The translations under genes were made by a program, and so were the position numbers. A DNA stretch of 64,000 nt from assembly GCA_963834445.1 (NCBI GenBank), contig CAWIBU010000003.1, positions 1,240,001 through 1,304,000 on the forward strand, in the 5' to 3' direction. This document shows, one piece after another, positions 52,567 to 60,998 of this stretch. Every line of letters begins with the position of its first letter. Position 1 is the first letter of the stretch. Source of the stretch: PALSA-350 sp963834445. Lineage in GTDB: Bacteria; Acidobacteriota; Terriglobia; Terriglobales; Acidobacteriaceae. A model generated the notes under the pieces. It was not told the origin of the DNA. It did no database searches and was given only the letters and a program-made list of their open reading frames with translations.

Positions 52567-53346
52567 TTAAGCGGATTTAGAAAAATCAACTGCCCAGGAG
52601 TTGGCGCGGCTGGAAACGCAGCAAAAAGCGGTCTCATAGAGGAGCGAGAAATCGCTTGCCAAGGTAGCCTCCCGCATATAATCCCAATCGATCTTCGCCT
52701 TCAGCGGCTTGATCATGCGGCAGTAATAAGACTCGAGCTCTTCATCGGGAATGTCCTGCAGCATCTCTTCTTCGCAGCGAAATGCCAGGGTAGCGGCACC
52801 CGTGAGGCCGGGCCGGAAAGGCATATGCATGACTTCCAGATGGGGCAACTTGGGCCGAGGGCCAACCAGGCTCATCTCGCCCCGCAGTACGTTTACGAGC
52901 TGAGGAAGCTCGTCCAGCTTGTACTTGCGTAGGAAGCCACCAAACCTAGTCACCCTGGGGTCGCCGCGCTTAGTCAGACAGGGACCATCCTGCTGGGCGT
53001 CGAGCGCCATGGTTCTGAACTTGAAAACGGTAAACAGCTCCCCGTTGCGGCCGACACGCTTCTGACGAAAGATAACGGGGCCGGGAGACTTGTAGCGGAC
53101 CAGGATGGCTGCGAGCAAGAGCAAGGGCCAGAACAGCATGAGAGCCACTGCGGCAAAAGTAAAGTCCAGGCAACGCTTCACCACCGAGACACTCCATGCG
53201 CTCGGCGGAGCGTAATAGGCGGTTGGGTCCTGAGGTATCGCGCAAAAGGGAGGAAACAAGGTCGTCGAATGATTGCTGACCTCAGAGACGACGTCGTTCC
53301 AAAGCAAAGCCGCACTGGGCTGCGGGGGAGCAAAGCTTGTGTCCAT
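52567..53346 (-). CDS. Undecaprenyl-phosphate sugar phosphotransferase (WbaP-like)
   Basis: Initiating transferase that loads the first sugar-1-phosphate onto undecaprenyl phosphate. The 259-residue protein has a soluble N-terminal part (1-60) and the bacterial-sugar-transferase domain: VVKRCLDFTFAAVALMLFWP with one re-entrant helix (about 62-90), KSPGPVIFRQKRVGRNGE, FTVFKFRTMALDAQQ, RFGGFLRKYKLDELPQLVNV, LRGEMSLVGPRP and PGLTGAATLAFR. The Asp-Glu pair after RFGGFLRKYK is the catalytic site. Its downstream neighbour gatC is unrelated but co-directional. A long AT-rich upstream region (53347-53822) may hold its promoter. Confidence 0.93.
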   Translation of the reverse strand: MDTSFAPPQPSAALLWNDVVSEVSNHSTTLFPPFCAIPQDPTAYYAPPSAWSVSVVKRCLDFTFAAVALMLFWPLLLLAAILVRYKSPGPVIFRQKRVGRNGELFTVFKFRTMALDAQQDGPCLTKRGDPRVTRFGGFLRKYKLDELPQLVNVLRGEMSLVGPRPKLPHLEVMHMPFRPGLTGAATLAFRCEEEMLQDIPDEELESYYCRMIKPLKAKIDWDYMREATLASDFSLLYETAFCCVSSRANSWAVDFSKSA

Positions 53347-53822
53347 GCGTTTTTCAAGACCTGTTCTAAAATTTAATAGCGACTGCGAAAGTCTTGTTCA
53401 GGGTCTTATTGATCAGGTTTCGCTAGATCGACGCCTTTACAGCCCGGCGCAGTTTGTTTTGTCACCCATCTGCTTTTTCGACTGTAAAGAAGAACAACTT
53501 AAGACTAATGACAAATATTGCTAAATTTCCTCTCGGACAAGTACGCGATTTGGGATAAGCGCTCCCCTCACACGTATACGGATGAACCCGTCCCCAAAAA
53601 GGATGTTGCGCTCGGGGAAACTTTGGCAGTTTCCTCTTCAAACCAAAATAACAGCATTTACTTTGTTAGGGTATCCCACTCCTGATATCTGTCAAGGTTC
53701 GTGTCCGGCTCCCGGAAAAGCTCCGGAAGAGCCATTTTTGGAGATTTTATCGTCGAAAACAGCGGGTTACGAATGTGTTTTGATGGGAAACGGAGGACTT
53801 GACGAATTTTGGAGAACAAAGT
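53347..53822. other. AT-rich intergenic region upstream of the sugar transferase
   Basis: The 476 bases are lower in GC than the surroundings, with runs such as AAAATAACAGCATTTACTTT and ACTAATGACAAATATTGC. GGCTCCCGGAAAAGCTCCGG is a weak hairpin at about 53708. No protein-like open frame or repeat-family segment was found. It may be a leader and promoter for the minus-strand gene. Confidence 0.4.
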
Positions 53823-54788
53823 TCAATCGGCCCCGGTGCGCAAATCCTTCTGGTGCAGAGCCGTTTTGTCGATCGCATTCAAGCGAGGGGCACCGGGACC
53901 TTTGATGACCCGCTTGTCCTTGCTCACATAAAATTCAGCGATCTTGAGGGAGCAGCGGAGAGCGACGGCGGCCCTGACTACCCACTTCAAGAGCCGGCTC
54001 TTCCCGAAATAGTCGTAATGCTCATTGAAGTCCACCATAGCCCGATGCTGCTCGACTATCTTTTTGCGCGGCATCTGGTTGATGCTTTGGCTGCCGTAAT
54101 GAATTACCTCAGCGACGGGTGTGTAATAAATCTTGCAACCCTGCCGTTTGAGCATCAGGTTGTATGCCAAATCGACCTGGAAGTGGGGCAGCCGTTCGTC
54201 GAGCATGCCGTACGTCTCCCAGGTTTCCCGCCTGAGTACGTAAGCAGTCGTGCCGAGGCTTTCTACCTGCTGTTCGCGCGAATAATCGACCGTGCAGGCA
54301 TAGTATTTCCGTGAGACTTGGCCATGGGGAAAGAGCTTATGCCAATTGAGACCCTGCAGGATCATGGTCCCGAGGCCGGCAAAACTACGCACGCACGACT
54401 GGGTTGTGCCATCAGGATTGAGCAACCGTGGGCCGCAGGCCGCAGCCTCTGGATGAGCGTCCATAAAATAGACCAGGGCCTCGAAACCGTTGCTTACCAG
54501 CTTGGTATCGCTGTTTAACAAGCAGGCATATCTGGCCCGCGACATCCGCATTCCCAAATTGTTGTTTTTGGCGTAAAGCAGGGCAACTTTGTTGCGCACC
54601 AGGATGACTTCGGGAAAGACGGACTCGACCATCTGAGCACTTCCATCAGATGACCCGTCATCGATGCAGATCACTTCGAACCGGATGCCTTGGGTGTACT
54701 GGTAAATGGAAGCTAAACACTGTTGCAAGAGTACTTTGGTATTGTAGTTGGGAATGATGATGGTCAGGTCCAGCAATGGATTCATCAA
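53823..54788 (-). CDS. GT2 family glycosyltransferase
   Basis: A 321-residue GT-A enzyme. LTIIIPNYNTKVLLQQCLAS begins the domain, EVICIDDGSSDGSAQMVES has the acidic donor site, and CLLNSDTKLVSNGF the metal-binding motif. CGPRLLNPDGTTQSCVRSF and YVLRRETWETYGMLDERLP are shared with rhamnosyltransferases of the RfbF/GT2 type. The mature protein is soluble, with a basic C-terminal end. It sits 235 bases upstream of the epimerase gene, on the same strand, in block 2. The acceptor and sugar are unknown. Confidence 0.87.
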   Translation of the reverse strand: MMNPLLDLTIIIPNYNTKVLLQQCLASIYQYTQGIRFEVICIDDGSSDGSAQMVESVFPEVILVRNKVALLYAKNNNLGMRMSRARYACLLNSDTKLVSNGFEALVYFMDAHPEAAACGPRLLNPDGTTQSCVRSFAGLGTMILQGLNWHKLFPHGQVSRKYYACTVDYSREQQVESLGTTAYVLRRETWETYGMLDERLPHFQVDLAYNLMLKRQGCKIYYTPVAEVIHYGSQSINQMPRKKIVEQHRAMVDFNEHYDYFGKSRLLKWVVRAAVALRCSLKIAEFYVSKDKRVIKGPGAPRLNAIDKTALHQKDLRTGAD

Positions 54789-55022
54789 GCTTAGAAACCT
54801 CAGACATTTCTATTCCGATCACGGACTGCTGGTGAAAGAGTCACCGGCACATTCACCTTACTGATCGCAGGCAAGAGCGAACCGAACCGAGACTCTATTA
54901 TCTCCTAAGTAAACCCATCCGCGAACCCGGGTCCAATCCGGCTTGCAGACCAAAAACCGACGGCTCGGCCTTGCGAGTGAGATGCGCGATCTGCATTGGG
55001 TATGGCACCCTCGGCAGCCTGG

Positions 55023-56165
55023 TCAGGCCTTCATCAACCTGCGTTCAATCAGCTCCTGATTGGCACCATCCAATCTGTCTTCCAACAGGGGCTGCGTCTT
55101 CACCCAATCCGCAAAACGGGCAAGACCCTCCTCCAGGGTCACGCTGGGTGCAAAACCCAGGGCGTGCCTGACTGCGGAAATGTCGGCATAATTGTGGCGG
55201 ATGTCTCCTAAGCGATATTGCCCAGACACCACCAATGCACTGGCGGAGCCGGCAAACTGTCGCTTCAGGCTGCGTGCGATCGTATCAACGCTGACTGGGA
55301 TCCCCGACCCAACATTCAAAGTCAACCCGTCGCCGTCGTGGGTCGTCATGCCGAGAGCCACAGCCTCGGTGACATCGGATACGTGTACGAAATCACGACT
55401 TTCCTGGCCATCTTCGAACAAAACAACCTCTTTTCCGTGCCGGATTCGATTGGAGAAGATCGACAATATGCCGGTGTAAGGGTTGTTGAGGGACTGGCCC
55501 TCGCCATAAACATTCTGGAAGCGAAAGGCCAACCAGGGAATGCCCAGTGCGTTGGCAGCGATGCGGACCAGATCTTCCTGGGCAAGCTTAGTGGCGGCGT
55601 AGATCGAGGCGGGGTTGGTCTTAGCAGACTCGGGGGTGGGTACGGGATGAATGGGGCCAGAACACGTGGGGCAAAGCGGTTCCCACTGAGCGGCCTGCAA
55701 ACTGGCGGAGCCACGCATAGGAGGGTAGACCAAGCCGCAGAGCCCACAATGATAGCTGCCTTCCCCATAAACGGAACGGGAAGAGGCCAGGACCAACTTT
55801 TTGACTGCATGGAGGTCGTTGGCCAGAACGTCGAGCATCAAGGCGGTGCCCAGGACATTCGTGCTGGCGTAGTCGCCGATCCGGTACATGGACTGGCCGG
55901 TACCCGTTTCAGCCGCCAGATGAACCACTGAAGCGACGCCACGCAGGGCGGTCACCCAATCCAAACGATTACAGACGTCCCCGTGCATTACCTCTACGTC
56001 GCGTTCGTCGAGCACACTGCTGAGTTTGGGACTCGGAGCCGCACCGTGGATCTGCGGGCTAAGATTGTCCAACAGGCGAACGGTTAGGCCACGCCCGAGA
56101 AGTGTTCGGGCGAGCGCCAAGCCAATGAACCCCAGCCCCCCGGTAATCAGGACCTTTTCAGCCAT
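55023..56165 (-). CDS. Nucleotide-sugar epimerase/dehydratase with a zinc-ribbon insert (WbiB-like)
   Basis: An extended SDR of 380 residues. LITGGLGFIG (9-15 glycines) binds NAD, LVLASSRSVYGEG contains the catalytic Ser, and SIYAATK gives Tyr189 and Lys193. Between them lies an insert with two cysteine pairs, C140/C143 (HCGLCGLVYPP) and C165/C168 (LCPTCSG), a zinc-ribbon-like addition seen in dTDP-L-rhamnose 4-epimerase-type proteins such as WbiB. That assignment is by resemblance only. HVSDVTEAVALGM and LNVGSGIPVSV are standard C-terminal segments. It would supply a 6-deoxy-hexose donor for the polymer, consistent with the rhamnosyltransferase-like genes. Confidence 0.83.
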   Translation of the reverse strand: MAEKVLITGGLGFIGLALARTLLGRGLTVRLLDNLSPQIHGAAPSPKLSSVLDERDVEVMHGDVCNRLDWVTALRGVASVVHLAAETGTGQSMYRIGDYASTNVLGTALMLDVLANDLHAVKKLVLASSRSVYGEGSYHCGLCGLVYPPMRGSASLQAAQWEPLCPTCSGPIHPVPTPESAKTNPASIYAATKLAQEDLVRIAANALGIPWLAFRFQNVYGEGQSLNNPYTGILSIFSNRIRHGKEVVLFEDGQESRDFVHVSDVTEAVALGMTTHDGDGLTLNVGSGIPVSVDTIARSLKRQFAGSASALVVSGQYRLGDIRHNYADISAVRHALGFAPSVTLEEGLARFADWVKTQPLLEDRLDGANQELIERRLMKA

Positions 56166-56280
56166 TCTTTGATCTTAACCTGTGTTAAATCAACGACGCT
56201 GTATCTATTCGGTTAGATTCAGATTGGTCGTGCGGCCGAGTCATTTTCTCCACGCTCATGTGAGTTCGGGATAGTGCGTT

Positions 56281-57390
56281 TCAGCTCGGCAACAAGGTTC
56301 GATATACCTGCAGGGTGCGCGACGCCGTTTTGCTCCAGTCATAGAGTCTCACCTGCTGCTCTCCCAACTGACGATGTTTTGCCAAACCCTGGGCGTTCTG
56401 GAGCGTTGACACCAGGGCGCGCGCGAGTTCATCGGCATCAGCGTTGTCAAAGTAAAAAGCTGCTTCGCCGCAAACCTCGGGTAGCGACGATGACCGGTGT
56501 ACCAGAACCGGGCAGCCGAGACTCATCGCTTCGAGTGGGGGGAAGCCGAACCCTTCGTAAAGGCTCGGGTAGACAAAAAGGGCGGCATTGCAGTAGGCAG
56601 AGGCCAGTGAGGCTTCGCTTGCCTTTGGGATCAGGGTGATCCGGCTGGAAAGACCAAGCGCGCTGATTCTGGCCTGTTCAGCTGCAGAGAACGCCCCACC
56701 ACCAATGACCATCAGACGAAAGTCACCTGCCAGGCCACTACGCAAGAACGCTTCGAGCAACAGTGGGAAGTTTTTGTATTCCGAGCGCGAGCCGACATAG
56801 AGAAGGTAAGGAGAGCCCGAGTAGCCGGCCGCCTCCGCCCGGGTCGAGCCAAGGTCCAACGGCGAGAAACCGTGATGCACTACATGTGTCTTGTCTTCGT
56901 CAACATCATAGAAGTGATGCAGATCCTGCCGACTCGATTGAGAAACGCAAATGATGGCATCGGCCTGGGCGAACAATTTGCGTTTTCTCTGCATAATGAA
57001 CGAAGCATTGTGAAATAGTTGCGGGTACCTCTCGTGGGTGCAGTCATGATGAGTGACGACGAGACGACGGCGACGTACTAAAGGAAGGGCTCGGTAAAGC
57101 ATGACATGATAGATGTCAAATTGGCCCAGAGGCTGCACCCTGATGGACGATGCCATTTCGTTGATGGCATAGCGGAGGTAGCCGGGCCTAAGGCCAGTCT
57201 TGGTGCCCAGGATCCTGGTCTGAGCATTGCGCAAATCCTGGAAGGGCATCACGGATGCATTCAGGCCCATCAGCAGAGCCGATTGCACGTCAGGCGACGC
57301 CTGCAGGTTGCGAAGCAACTCATATTGATAGCGCGAGACGCCACCGGCGTCCTGCAACGAGAATGCCTGATGATCATAAAAAATGCGCAT
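56281..57390 (-). CDS. GT4-type glycosyltransferase
   Basis: A GT-B retaining enzyme of 369 residues. IFYDHQAFSLQDAGGVSRYQ starts the acceptor domain, RRLVVTHHDCTHERYPQ and DAIICVSQSSRQDL the linker, and LLYVGSRSEYKNFPLLLEAF, LVYPSLYEGFGFPPLEAMSL (the E-x7-E acid motif) and GCPVLVHRSSSLPEVCGEAA form the donor half. The donor-binding Arg/Lys is in GSRSEYKNF. It is 115 bases downstream of the epimerase start. Mannosyl- and rhamnosyltransferases of this type are common in exopolysaccharide loci. The sugar cannot be named from sequence alone. Confidence 0.88.
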   Translation of the reverse strand: MRIFYDHQAFSLQDAGGVSRYQYELLRNLQASPDVQSALLMGLNASVMPFQDLRNAQTRILGTKTGLRPGYLRYAINEMASSIRVQPLGQFDIYHVMLYRALPLVRRRRLVVTHHDCTHERYPQLFHNASFIMQRKRKLFAQADAIICVSQSSRQDLHHFYDVDEDKTHVVHHGFSPLDLGSTRAEAAGYSGSPYLLYVGSRSEYKNFPLLLEAFLRSGLAGDFRLMVIGGGAFSAAEQARISALGLSSRITLIPKASEASLASAYCNAALFVYPSLYEGFGFPPLEAMSLGCPVLVHRSSSLPEVCGEAAFYFDNADADELARALVSTLQNAQGLAKHRQLGEQQVRLYDWSKTASRTLQVYRTLLPS

Positions 57391-57499
57391 TTAAACTTGA
57401 GCCGCTGAGGCTTTCCTGTCTCCGTATCGAATACGGTTTTCCCGGCCCGGTGAAGCGAACCAGAACACTGAGTCGTTGCCGCGGCTCACGGGCGGGGGA

Positions 57500-58447
57500 T
57501 CAGAGGACAACTCGCCCATCTGACATGACGGGGAGATCTCGCTTCACCAATTGCTGACGCCAACTCCTCAGCCTTGCCGCTCTCCGATGAAAGAGTCTTT
57601 GCAGGAAATACTCCCAGGCAAGCCCCGCAAATGCCTTATTGTCATAGCGACGATACTGGCGAAATGTCCGGGCAAAGAGCCTGAAGAGCTGAGCAGTTCG
57701 CTCCAGAGGCGAAGAATATAGATCGACGAACGCACCCTCTGCCGCGAGAAAGTTCTGGTAGCGCTCAAAGGTCATTTCCTTGTCATAGTCCATTCCAGAC
57801 AAGGAGTGTTGTAAGACCAGGTCAGAAGCGACATAGATGTGTCTACCCTTGGCATACATCGCCTGGAACGCATAGACATCTGAGAGATCGAGCCAAAATT
57901 CCTCGCTGTACCCGCCAATTTCCTTAAGGGCCGTGACGCGCACCAACGCAGAACTGTTTATGGCGAAGGCCTTATTGCTGCAAACGCCATGTTGGGTGAG
58001 CGGTATTTGCTGGTTTCGGTTGAAGCTGAGCAGCAGCCGCGGTGAGACGAGTTGTGCATGCGAATAAATAAACGGAACTACGCTTCCGACCTCTGGGGAA
58101 TCGAGCAGACGATAACTGTATTCAAGCATCCTGGGAAGGAATTCCGTGGATACCGCAGTGTCCTGGTCCAGCAGCAATAGCCAGGGAGCACCTTGTGCGT
58201 CGGCAAATTCTATCGCTTTGTTGTAGGCGCCCGAGGTCCCCACATTCCGGCCTGCATGCAGGTAGTCACAAGGGAAAGCAAAAGTCGGGAGGTCGATCGC
58301 TTTTGGACTATTGTCCCAGATGACCACCCGGATGGGCCGGAGCAATTCCGGGTTTTCGGCGAAGATTGCTGTGAGACTTTTGATGGTCTCACTCCGTTCG
58401 GGTTTTCGTTTGTATAGCACAACCACGGCAACGATTTGCGTATTCAT
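57500..58447 (-). CDS. GT2 glycosyltransferase, paralogue of 45496-46449
   Basis: A 315-residue GT-A enzyme. IVAVVVLYKRKPERSETIK, VVIWDNSPKAIDL, GRNVGTSGAYNKAIEF and LLLLDQDTAVSTEFLPRM match the gene at 45496 motif for motif (VLYDNSP, LLLLDQDTSLTSEF). INSSALVRVTALKEIGGYSE and EFWLDLSDVYAFQAM continue the similarity. The start is taken at ATG 58447; an in-frame ATG at 58483 would add 12 residues unlike the family. A 10-base hairpin (58484-58512) lies in its leader. Confidence 0.87.
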   Translation of the reverse strand: MNTQIVAVVVLYKRKPERSETIKSLTAIFAENPELLRPIRVVIWDNSPKAIDLPTFAFPCDYLHAGRNVGTSGAYNKAIEFADAQGAPWLLLLDQDTAVSTEFLPRMLEYSYRLLDSPEVGSVVPFIYSHAQLVSPRLLLSFNRNQQIPLTQHGVCSNKAFAINSSALVRVTALKEIGGYSEEFWLDLSDVYAFQAMYAKGRHIYVASDLVLQHSLSGMDYDKEMTFERYQNFLAAEGAFVDLYSSPLERTAQLFRLFARTFRQYRRYDNKAFAGLAWEYFLQRLFHRRAARLRSWRQQLVKRDLPVMSDGRVVL

Positions 58448-58483
58448 GTTCGGTTTCAGTGACCGGCAGCAATTGCACAGCAC

Positions 58484-58512
58484 GGCGGGGGCTGGTGGTA
58501 TTAGCCCCCGCC
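58484..58512 (-). promoter_or_regulatory. Strong hairpin upstream of the GT2 gene
   Basis: GGCGGGGGCT (58484-58493) and AGCCCCCGCC (58503-58512) pair perfectly over 10 bases with a 9-base loop. It lies 36 bases upstream of the ATG in the likely leader of 57500-58447. No U-run follows on the minus strand, so it is more likely a leader structure than a terminator. Confidence 0.5.
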
Positions 58513-58536
58513 TACCCCGCTAGTAAGATCAGCCTA

Positions 58537-58785
58537 ATAGGCGAGAAGCGCCTATGCAAGGATCGGACAGCACGGGTAAAGCCGTTTTTCTGGATAGGAA
58601 GGGTGGCCCACGTCTCGCTTTTGATAGCTGGGGGACGCTTCGCTGTTGCTGATCGGTGCTGGTTTCTTGTCAGAAAGCCGCACACGCTGCTGGGGCAAGC
58701 CTTCGGTTGGCTTGAACGAGGTAAAGTGTCGCCGGTTGCGCGACTGCGAACACTCAAGCCAACGGGAGGCTTGAATGGGCCACCC
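58537..58785. repeat. Nested inverted repeats between GT2 and membrane genes
   Basis: ATAGGCG/CGCCTAT at 58537-58555 is a small hairpin. GGGTGGCCCA (58601-58610) and TGGGCCACCC (58776-58785) form a 10-base outer stem around about 165 bases. Inside, CAAGCCTTCGGTTGGCTTG (58696) is nearly the inverse of the segment at 58755-58773 (CAAGCCAACGGGAGGCTTG). AGAAAGCCGCACACGC at 58674 resembles part of the 105-base palindrome. Confidence 0.6.
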
Positions 58786-58826
58786 ACCTTTTGGGTTAAG
58801 ACAGAGAAGGCAGGATAAAGGCGTTT

Positions 58827-58856
58827 ATCCCTATCGCGGTGAACATCCTATAATAG
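58827..58856 (+). promoter_or_regulatory. Candidate promoter of the membrane protein at 58864
   Basis: TATAAT at 58851-58856 with TTTATC 18 bases upstream (58827-58832). The gene starts at GTG 58864 or ATG 58867, so the transcript would begin at or next to the start codon. Confidence 0.45.
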
Positions 58857-58863
58857 AGGAGCC

Positions 58864-60063
58864 GTGATGAAGTTTGCCCTTCCCATTCCGTCTGCACGGC
58901 TCCCCAAAGTACCGTCCTTCCAGATTGCAACCGCGCCCACGAAGGTTCGAATTCCCTTCCTCTCGCTTCTTTTGCAGTCTCGCTCGCTAAAGAAATGGCT
59001 TTTCATGTGGTTCTTTTGTCTTTATCTAGTATTTTGCTGTGCCTGCTACTTCGCCTTCGAGCAACCCCGCCTGGACCGTCAATCCTATTTCCGGTTTGGT
59101 GCGGACTCGCCCACCTACTGGGAGGCCGTAAATTACCGAAGCGAACACGCCGATTCCGACACCCAGCTGGTTGGTTTCGGGACCAATCTTTTTGGCCCCG
59201 TGGCCATTGGGACGGTGCTGAAGAACGGATTTTGGGTTGGCGTCTTTAATATTTCGCTTTTCTTTATCGCCATCGAGATCGCCGCCTCAATTCCTGGAGT
59301 GGACAGGTACCGTTTGCTTTTGCTTCTCATGCTCTGCTCGGAAACGGCCCCTGCTCTGGTAACACTGAACAAGGAGATCCTGGTCCTGTTTTCCGTACTG
59401 CTGCTGGCGAAGTACGTTTATTCAGAGCGACGCTCCGGCTTGCTGTTGGGGGCGGTCATCCTAGCCTCTGTGCTCACCCGATGGGAGCAAGTTGCAATTA
59501 TCCTGGTCTTTCTCTTCCTGCAGAGAAAGGGTTCCGTTTTCCAGCGCAATCCCCGGTTCGCGGTGGCCAGTGTGATTGCCGCGCTCACGGTAGTCTACTC
59601 GCTGATCGCCATGCTTCCCGGTTCTGGTCTCGCAGGGTTTATGCAATATACGAGAGGGGCGAATACGATTGCGAAACTCAATACCGTTCAAGCGCATTTT
59701 GGCTTTCCGCTGGTTCTGGCACCCAAAATCATCATGGATCTATCAGGAGAGCTGATAACGCCGCGGGCTTACTTCGCCAAGTTGCCTACCGAACTTTACG
59801 ACATACACTCCTGGCTCATCATCCCTCTTCTTTCCCTAGCGCTGATACCGCTTCTGGTCATTTGCTACCGACAAGGTAAGCTAAACCCCGCGCGACCCAT
59901 CGCACTCCTAATCATCATTTACCTGCTCGTCGTGGCGATCACGCCATTTGTCCAGCCGCGCTACAACTATTTTGTTTACGTCCTACTCTGCCTGGAATTG
60001 TCCAAAAAAGAAGACCAGGATGGTCAGCCACAAACAGTTGAGCTCAATCCAAGAGTGGCTTAG
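58864..60063 (+). CDS. Multi-pass membrane protein, possible polymerase or GT-C transferase
   Basis: A 399-residue protein (398 from ATG 58867) with about ten hydrophobic segments between 45 and 385. The first 40 residues are soluble and basic. RLDRQSYFRFGADSPTYWEA lies in the first large loop, the second is around 270-315 (SGLAGFMQYTRGANTIAKLN, then LITPRAYFAKLPTELYDIHS). This looks like a Wzy or EpsK-type polymerase or a GT-C enzyme, but no definitive motif was found. It is the only plus-strand gene of block 2's right half. Its stop TAG overlaps the convergent FkbM stop (TTAG at 60060-60063). Confidence 0.6.
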   Translation: MMKFALPIPSARLPKVPSFQIATAPTKVRIPFLSLLLQSRSLKKWLFMWFFCLYLVFCCACYFAFEQPRLDRQSYFRFGADSPTYWEAVNYRSEHADSDTQLVGFGTNLFGPVAIGTVLKNGFWVGVFNISLFFIAIEIAASIPGVDRYRLLLLLMLCSETAPALVTLNKEILVLFSVLLLAKYVYSERRSGLLLGAVILASVLTRWEQVAIILVFLFLQRKGSVFQRNPRFAVASVIAALTVVYSLIAMLPGSGLAGFMQYTRGANTIAKLNTVQAHFGFPLVLAPKIIMDLSGELITPRAYFAKLPTELYDIHSWLIIPLLSLALIPLLVICYRQGKLNPARPIALLIIIYLLVVAITPFVQPRYNYFVYVLLCLELSKKEDQDGQPQTVELNPRVA

Positions 60064-60863
60064 CTGACGGTGGATAGGTGTTGTTGTGCGCTCTTCAGAA
60101 AGTCAGCGGCCTGTTCTGGCGCAAGGAATAGGAAGTTGTTGATATACCTTCCGGCTTTACCGTTTTGTCTTACCTGATCCCGGTGAGGGTCAAAGCGGGC
60201 AATCGGTTGCAGTTGTTTTCCATCGAGATAGAATCCCGAATAGCCGATGTCCTGGAGCAGAGCTGATACCCGCACGAGAGCCCCTGCTGCATGGCGTTCC
60301 TCGATTTCGATCATCAGATTCGGTTGCTCGCGCCTTAACGTCTTCAGGCCGCCATGCAGAACAGCCTCCTCATGGCCTTCCACATCGATCTTGATAAAGC
60401 CCACATTTGTCAAATGAAAGCTGTCAAGAGTTTTCATGGGCGCCACCACGGTTTCGACGACGCGGCCACTCTCCAGGGCAGCGGAATTAGACTCTGCAAT
60501 GGTGGCGGACATATATCCACCTGCGGGATATCTTAGCTCGCCCTCGCCCTCGTGGTCAGAAAGAATCACGCCATGGATTTCCATTTTGTTCGCGTAATTT
60601 TTCCGTAAACGCGCAAGCATCTGGGGAAGGGGTTCGAAGGCTACCACGCTTTTGGCCAGGGGCAAGAGATGGTACGCAAAGAAACCCTCATTCGCTCCGA
60701 CGTCGAGGGCAACGGCGTCTCGGCGGCAGAGGAAGGGAAGAAGCGGCAATTCCGGCTCGACTTTGACCCATTGTTGAAACCGCCGCGTGTACATCGTACG
60801 GGGAAAAAGGTTCTCAGCGACCAGCTTCAACTGAGGCCTTAGCATTCTGAAAGCTCGTTTCAT
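60060..60863 (-). CDS. FkbM-family SAM-dependent methyltransferase
   Basis: A 267-residue methyltransferase. AVALDVGANEGFFAYHLLPL is the SAM-binding loop, SVVAFEPLPQMLARLRKNYA the next strand, MEIHGVILSDHEGEGELRYP the third, and VGFIKIDVEGHEEAVLHGGL the FkbM Asp-x-Glu-Gly signature. The C-terminus resembles sugar O-methyltransferases (YSGFYLDGKQLQPIARFD). It differs clearly from the FkbM at 43124, so the polymer may be methylated at two places. It is convergent with 58864 and 135 bases downstream of the Wzz-like gene. Confidence 0.88.
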   Translation of the reverse strand: MKRAFRMLRPQLKLVAENLFPRTMYTRRFQQWVKVEPELPLLPFLCRRDAVALDVGANEGFFAYHLLPLAKSVVAFEPLPQMLARLRKNYANKMEIHGVILSDHEGEGELRYPAGGYMSATIAESNSAALESGRVVETVVAPMKTLDSFHLTNVGFIKIDVEGHEEAVLHGGLKTLRREQPNLMIEIEERHAAGALVRVSALLQDIGYSGFYLDGKQLQPIARFDPHRDQVRQNGKAGRYINNFLFLAPEQAADFLKSAQQHLSTVS

Positions 60864-60998
60864 CGGTGGTATTAGAGCTTTCCTTTCGGGGGCATCCGGA
60901 TTGGGTATGGTCGCGGCGGCCGCTCAGTCGCAAGAGAGTTCACAGGTGCACGGCGTCACAAGACGACCAGAACTCAGATAGCAGACATGCCGCTGCCG

